A stretch of 64,000 bases of DNA from Fermentibacter sp964564435 (GTDB lineage Bacteria; Fermentibacterota; Fermentibacteria; Fermentibacterales; Fermentibacteraceae), in the NCBI GenBank assembly GCA_964564435.1, contig CAZMAT010000002.1, positions 1 to 64,000 on the forward strand. The letters run 5' to 3'. The notes under the pieces are model-generated. The model was not told the origin of the DNA, made no database searches, and saw nothing but the letters and a program-made list of their open reading frames with translations. Below, one piece after another: positions 59,885 through 64,000 of this stretch; position 1 is the first letter of the stretch; each line of letters begins with the position of its first letter. The translations under genes and the position numbers were made by a program.

Positions 59885-60960
59885 AACCGTCCGCCATCGC
59901 GCCGCTGCTCCTGCTGGCTCTCCCCGCGTCCTCCGCGAAGTACGCCGGCGAGTTCATGTACATCGGGGCCGGAGCCCGCGCGCTGGGCATGGGCGGGGCG
60001 TTCTGCTCGGTGGCCGACGACGCCACCGCCGCCTATTGGAACCCCGCCGGACTTGCGTACCTCGACGGGCGCCAGATACAGCTCATGCATTCCGAGAGGT
60101 TCGGAGGCATGGTCAAGTACGACTATCTCGCCTATGCACAGCCCTACGGCGGTTCGGCCGTCTCCGCGAGCCTCTTCAGGACCGACGCCGGCGACATAGC
60201 CGACACGACGGACCTCGAGTGGTTCGACACCGGCTCCGACGGAGTCGCGGGTGTCGATGGGGAGGGAGTGCCTGGCGATTCCGGCAACGACGACTTCGAT
60301 CCCTCGTCCAATCCCGGCGGCACCGAGAACAACGGCGAATGGGACCCCGGCGAGGAGCTGATCTACGACGAGGGCAGGATCTCCTGGGGCAGCGCCGTCG
60401 ACTATGCGCTCTACCTCTCCTGGGCTCGCCCCGTCGACGAGCTGCTCTCCGTGGGCGCCAGCATGAAGGTGATCCAGCGCACGCTGATGGACCACAGCGC
60501 ATTCGGCGTGGGGCTGGACGCCGGGGTCAGGTGGACCCCGAGCGAGGTCTTCTCTGCGGGCCTGAACGTGCAGGACACGTTCGGGACGCACGTCTTCTGG
60601 GACACCGGAAGCAACGAGAGCGTGCTCCCCACCGCCAAGCTGGGCGCCTCCACGAGATGGAACCTCGGCAGGTTCTCCACCGTGGTGACGATATCGGCCG
60701 ACGGCGACTTCAGGTTCGAGGGCAGAAGGTTTTCGGCCCAGTACCACGTGGGCGATGTCAGTCTGGACACTCATTTCGGCACTGAACTGCTCGTGAGGGA
60801 CCGCGTCGCGCTGAGGCTCGGGTCGTCGGAAGGCTCCTTCACCGCCGGAGCCGGGCTGAGGCTGGGCGTGATGGGCCACCCGGTCAGCCTCGACTACGCC
60901 TTCCTGGGTCACGAGGACCTCGACGACACCCACAGGATCTCGCTCGGCATAGGCATCTGA
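59881..60960 (+). CDS. PorV/PorQ-like outer-membrane beta-barrel protein
   Basis: A 359-residue exported protein (signal APLLLLALPASSA). The N-terminal pattern GEFMYIGAGARALGMGGAFCSVADDATAAYWNPAGLAY, split around the family's GxRxxGMGGA and WNPAG motifs, is typical of PorV/PorQ (UPF0164) proteins of the FCB group. Between strands sits an acidic insert (about residues 115-165) with WFDTGSDG, SGNDDFDPSSNPGGT and NNGEWDPGEE, resembling calcium-binding loops. PorV is a shuttle or plug for secreted proteins in type IX secretion, but no other such genes lie here. Confidence 0.85.
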   Translation: MKPSAIAPLLLLALPASSAKYAGEFMYIGAGARALGMGGAFCSVADDATAAYWNPAGLAYLDGRQIQLMHSERFGGMVKYDYLAYAQPYGGSAVSASLFRTDAGDIADTTDLEWFDTGSDGVAGVDGEGVPGDSGNDDFDPSSNPGGTENNGEWDPGEELIYDEGRISWGSAVDYALYLSWARPVDELLSVGASMKVIQRTLMDHSAFGVGLDAGVRWTPSEVFSAGLNVQDTFGTHVFWDTGSNESVLPTAKLGASTRWNLGRFSTVVTISADGDFRFEGRRFSAQYHVGDVSLDTHFGTELLVRDRVALRLGSSEGSFTAGAGLRLGVMGHPVSLDYAFLGHEDLDDTHRISLGIGI

Positions 60961-60970
60961 CCCCGGTCGA

Positions 60971-61573
60971 ATGACTTTCAGCGGGGAGCTCCTGAGGAAA
61001 GCCGTCCACCTGGCGTCGATCGTCATACCCCTCGCCGCCCTCCTGATGGAGAAGACCCTGCTCGTGATGGTCCTGGCCGGAGCCGCGCTGCTGCTCCTGC
61101 TCGTCGACTACCTCAAGCTCAGGAACCACGGGTTCAAGGCCTTCTTCATGTCCGCATTCGGCGAGCTCCTCCGGAAGCACGAGAGGCAGGGCGGGATAAC
61201 CGGCTCCACCATCCTTGTGGCCTCCGCCGCGCTGACGATCCTGGTCTACAGGCAGGAGACCGCGGTCGCGGCGCTTCTCTTCCTGAGCCTGGGAGACAGC
61301 ATGGCAGCCCTGGTGGGCCGGCGCTACGGCAGGATCAGGCTGGTGTGCGGACGCACCCTGGAGGGCAGTCTGGCGGCTCTCCTGAGCTGCCTCTTCGCGA
61401 GCGCCGTCCTCCTCCTGATATGCCCGTTCTTCGGCTGGCACCTCACTCCCTTCGCCCTCATCGCCGGCTCCCTCGCCGCAACGGTGGTCGAGCTGGTGGA
61501 CATCCCGCTCGACGACAACTTCCGCATACCGGTCATCTCCGGGCTGGTCATGGAGCTGCTGATCCCGGGCTGA
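60971..61573 (+). CDS. CTP-dependent dolichol/phytol kinase-like membrane protein
   Basis: A 200-residue membrane protein with about six helices. The motifs LRKAVHLASI at the start, FLSLGDSMAALVGRRYGR and GRTLEGSLA, plus DIPLDDNFRIPV near the end, fit the SEC59/DGK1/VTE5 family, which uses CTP to phosphorylate lipids or polyprenols, and more distantly CDP-diglyceride synthases. It follows the PorV-like gene by ten bases and precedes miaB by 21 bases. Confidence 0.78.
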   Translation: MTFSGELLRKAVHLASIVIPLAALLMEKTLLVMVLAGAALLLLLVDYLKLRNHGFKAFFMSAFGELLRKHERQGGITGSTILVASAALTILVYRQETAVAALLFLSLGDSMAALVGRRYGRIRLVCGRTLEGSLAALLSCLFASAVLLLICPFFGWHLTPFALIAGSLAATVVELVDIPLDDNFRIPVISGLVMELLIPG

Positions 61574-61594
61574 CGCCCGGGACAGGGAGGCGGG

Positions 61595-62950
61595 ATGGAA
61601 GCCGTTCCGGCGCGCAGTTACTGGATGGAGGTCTACGGCTGCCAGATGAACGTGAGCGATTCCGAGAACATCTCCGGGATCCTCGAAGCGGCCGGCTGGT
61701 CGAGGGTCGAGGATCCCGACGAGGCCGACGCCATCCTCGTCGTCACCTGCGCCGTGCGTGAGCATGCGGAGATCAGGGCGCTCGGCCGCATCACACAGCT
61801 CGGTGCGAGCCGGGGAGGGCGGGGGAGGCCCGTCACGGCGATCTGCGGCTGCGTTGCCGAGGAGCACGGGAAAGCCCTCCTCGACAGGTTCCCCGCCATC
61901 GACCACGCCGTGGGTCCCGACAGGTACATGGATCTCCCCGGAATCCTCGCGGGAGGGAGATCCGCCTCGATCGGGCACGGGGATCACCACTACGAGGGCG
62001 TCGTGCCGGCCAGGCGCACCTTCCCGAGGAGCTTCGTCACGATCATGAGGGGATGCGACAACTTCTGCAGCTACTGCATCGTGCCCTACGTCAGGGGCCG
62101 CGAGAGGAGCCGCGAGGTGGGCGCGGTGATCGACGAGGTAGCCTCTCTCGCATCCTCGGGCTACGGCGAGATCACCCTGCTGGGGCAGAACGTGAACTCC
62201 TACCGTTCTGGCGGGATCGGCTTCCCCGGGCTCCTGGGGCGCGTATCCGCGGCCGCGGGAGGCGCCTGGGTCCGGTTCGTCACGAGCCATCCCCGCGATC
62301 TCACCCAGGACCTGGTCGATACCATGGCGTCGTGCCGGAACGTCTGCAGGATGCTCCATCTCCCGGTGCAGTCCGGCAGCGACTCCGTGCTGGCCGCCAT
62401 GAACCGGGGATACACTCGCGCCGCATATCTCGCGAAGGTTCGCATGCTCCGAGAGGCGATCCCGGGGATCGTGCTGTCCACCGACATGATCGCGGGGTTC
62501 CCCGGCGAGACGGAGGGGGATCTCGAGGACAGCGCGGCCCTCCTCGAGGAGGTCGGGTTCGACTATGCCTTCCTGTTCAGGTATTCGGAGAGGAAGGGCA
62601 CGGCGGCAGCCTCCATGGAGGGGTCGGTTCCGGTGCGGACGAGGCTCGAGAGGCTGCACCGGCTCCAGGACATCCAGGGGGCGGTCACGCGGAGGCTTTC
62701 GGCGGGGCTTGCCGGAAGGCTCGTGCCCGTCCTGGTCACGGGGCCGGGGAGCAGGCCCGGCCAGACCCTGGGCAGGACCGCGGGCAACAGGGCCGTGGTC
62801 TTCGAGGGAACGCCCGCTCCTGCAGGCCGCTTCGTCCTGGCGGAGATCGAGTCAGGCGACGGCTGGACGCATTTCGCGCGTTTCGAGAGGGATCTGGGGG
62901 TGTACGAACGGTTCGAGGCATGCGAGGCATGGGCCGGCGCAGGCCGCTGA
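61595..62950 (+). CDS. miaB: tRNA-2-methylthio-N6-dimethylallyladenosine synthase
   Basis: A 451-residue methylthiotransferase. The MTTase N-terminal domain has YGCQMNVSDSE, VTCAVREHAE and ICGCVAEE (three cluster Cys); the radical SAM motif is CDNFCSYC (CX3CX2C), followed by VPYVRGRERSR and a C-terminal TRAM domain. YGCQMN-x-S-D-S-E and the VPYVRGRE run favour MiaB over the RimO and MtaB paralogues. It modifies adenosine-37 in tRNAs. GGGAGGCGGG precedes ATG 61595. Confidence 0.92.
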   Translation: MEAVPARSYWMEVYGCQMNVSDSENISGILEAAGWSRVEDPDEADAILVVTCAVREHAEIRALGRITQLGASRGGRGRPVTAICGCVAEEHGKALLDRFPAIDHAVGPDRYMDLPGILAGGRSASIGHGDHHYEGVVPARRTFPRSFVTIMRGCDNFCSYCIVPYVRGRERSREVGAVIDEVASLASSGYGEITLLGQNVNSYRSGGIGFPGLLGRVSAAAGGAWVRFVTSHPRDLTQDLVDTMASCRNVCRMLHLPVQSGSDSVLAAMNRGYTRAAYLAKVRMLREAIPGIVLSTDMIAGFPGETEGDLEDSAALLEEVGFDYAFLFRYSERKGTAAASMEGSVPVRTRLERLHRLQDIQGAVTRRLSAGLAGRLVPVLVTGPGSRPGQTLGRTAGNRAVVFEGTPAPAGRFVLAEIESGDGWTHFARFERDLGVYERFEACEAWAGAGR

Positions 62951-63951
62951 AACCGCTGGAGCGCGCATCAAGGAGGATCCTGGCGCGCATGCTGGGCGGT
63001 CCTGCGCGCCCGGCCACCGGCTGCGAGCCGCCGGAACCGCGTTCCGTGCTGGTTGTGAGGCCGGATTCGAGGCTGGGCAACCTCGTGCTGGTGCTGCCCC
63101 TGATGGACGGGCTCCGGCGCAGGTTCCCCGATGCGCGGGTCACCCTCCTCGCGAGCGACCGCTTCGCCGAACTGCCTGCCGGGCAGGGTTACGACGTGCT
63201 GCCCGTCGCCAAGGCCCGGATGGCCTCGCGCCCCTGGCTCTTCCCGGGGTTCGCAGGGAGACTCCGCGCCATGGGGTTCGACTGCGCGGTGGACGCCTCG
63301 CATCCCTTCGCGTTCTCCCTGTCTGGAGCCGCCGCCTGCCGCCTGTCGGGAGCCGTGACGAGGATCGGTTCCGGAGCTGGCGGGCAGGAGGGCTGGTACA
63401 CCCACCTGGTCGCGGGGATGTCGCCCGGTGACCACGAGAGCCGGACTCTCCACCGGCTGGGATCGCTCTGGAAGGGATGGCCGGGCTTCTCGCCACCGGT
63501 GCTGAAGGCCCGGGGGGCGTCGTCTCCCGGAGGCATCGGCCTGCACGTGGGGGCCAGCAGGGGCAAGTTCATCCCCCAAGACATGCTTGCCGGGATAGCC
63601 GCAGGGCTCTGCGGGATGGGAAGGGTGACTCTCTTCTGGTCAGGCCCGGAGGAGCACGCGATCGCCTGCAGCCTGGAGGGCCGGGGCCTGGCGGTTTCTC
63701 CAGCTCTCGACATCGACGGGCTGCTCGACGCCGTGTCGGGGCTCGACCTGTTCGTGACGGCCGACAACGGACCCATGCACGTCGCCTCGGCACTGGGAGT
63801 CCCCGTGCTGGCCCTTTTCAGGTTCCCCAATCATTCGAGGTTCGGCCCTCTCTCGGAGGGATCGAGGGTGCTCTACGACCCCGGCGGGCCTCCGGCCGGG
63901 ATGGTTCTGGAAGCCGCCCGCGGGATGCTCGCAGGCCGGGGGGGCGCCTGA
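62929..63951 (+). CDS. GT9-family glycosyltransferase (LPS heptosyltransferase-like)
   Basis: About 340 residues. The fold fits glycosyltransferase family 9: SVLVVRPDSRLGNLVLVLPLMDGLRRRFP near the N-terminus, GLHVGASRGKFIP in the C-terminal half and FVTADNGPMHVASALGVPVLALF, the nucleotide-sugar-binding signature. It probably adds a heptose or related sugar to lipopolysaccharide core. ATG 62929 or 62920 overlaps the miaB end; neither has a strong ribosome site. Donor sugar is not determinable. Confidence 0.85.
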   Translation: MGRRRPLKPLERASRRILARMLGGPARPATGCEPPEPRSVLVVRPDSRLGNLVLVLPLMDGLRRRFPDARVTLLASDRFAELPAGQGYDVLPVAKARMASRPWLFPGFAGRLRAMGFDCAVDASHPFAFSLSGAAACRLSGAVTRIGSGAGGQEGWYTHLVAGMSPGDHESRTLHRLGSLWKGWPGFSPPVLKARGASSPGGIGLHVGASRGKFIPQDMLAGIAAGLCGMGRVTLFWSGPEEHAIACSLEGRGLAVSPALDIDGLLDAVSGLDLFVTADNGPMHVASALGVPVLALFRFPNHSRFGPLSEGSRVLYDPGGPPAGMVLEAARGMLAGRGGA

Positions 63952-63978
63952 GGGGAATGGACGCCGGCCCGATGCCGG

Positions 63979-64000
63979 TCAGTCGTCCGGGTCGTCCTCT
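63979..64000 (-). CDS. Possible C-terminus of a gene entering from beyond the window
   Basis: Reading the minus strand from the window's end gives codons for EDDPDD and then TGA (63981-63979). The acidic ending is common for bacterial proteins, but only seven codons are visible. A short hairpin (CCGGC/GCCGG) lies between it and the GT9 stop, as expected between convergent genes. Confidence 0.3.

Overview
This window is about 64 kb of high-GC DNA, densely packed with genes on both strands. I see no tRNA, rRNA, insertion sequence, prophage or CRISPR array. The gene content points to a Gram-negative bacterium: a PorV/PorQ-like outer-membrane barrel, a GT9 (heptosyltransferase-type) glycosyltransferase, a PpiD/SurA-like periplasmic chaperone, many lipoproteins and two lytic transglycosylases. 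The strong AGG and GTC/CTC codon preference, the PorV-like protein and many lipoproteins without recognisable families suggest an uncultivated lineage of the FCB superphylum (Fermentibacterota or Eisenbacteria type). That placement is an inference.

Layout. 0-6.3 kb: M3 oligopeptidase, MFS transporter, two lipoproteins sharing a repeated beta-module, and a GGDEF protein with an extra C-terminal domain. 6.3-11.1 kb: a cofactor/salvage cluster (amidohydrolase, nadC, coaX, CoaC-type decarboxylase, mtnA). 11.2-22.1 kb: a long information-processing operon (dnaK, dnaJ, mutS2, dnaG, primary-type sigma factor) running by start/stop overlaps into a btuF-btuD-btuC-like uptake system. 22-28 kb: PpiD-like foldase, holA, a zinc-ribbon coiled-coil protein, asd and a LysM lytic transglycosylase. 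28.2-35.8 kb: a three-copy 82-bp repeat, two large helical/TPR proteins and a Slt-type lytic transglycosylase. 35.7-42.5 kb: GT-C-like membrane glycosyltransferase, SGNH lipoprotein, a small lipoprotein, kbl, a small membrane protein and a DEAD-box helicase with a long leader.

42.6-49.1 kb is the most interesting region, a tight plus-strand operon: PAS-GGDEF, SDR, membrane zinc-ribbon protein, a DUF2207-like membrane protein whose last 19 residues are an alternating Cys-Ala tail, a radical SAM/SPASM enzyme with a PqqD-like N-terminus whose start overlaps that tail's stop codon, a methyltransferase and a YgjP-type metallopeptidase. I interpret it as a possible peptide-modification system acting on the Cys tail of a membrane protein. 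49.1-56.7 kb, minus strand: an ECF sigma/anti-sigma/HtrA-like (apparently inactive) stress operon, and a glgB-DUF503-yjbQ-MgtE_N/CBS-Nramp operon. 56.8-64 kb: a run of small membrane proteins, a PilZ protein, a PorV-like barrel, a CTP-dependent-kinase-like membrane protein, miaB and a GT9 glycosyltransferase.

Two gene junctions (nadC/coaX and LysM/TPR) carry tandem duplications that copy the end of one gene together with the start of the next, leaving tiny in-frame chimeric ORFs. Most large antisense ORFs are shadows caused by high GC.
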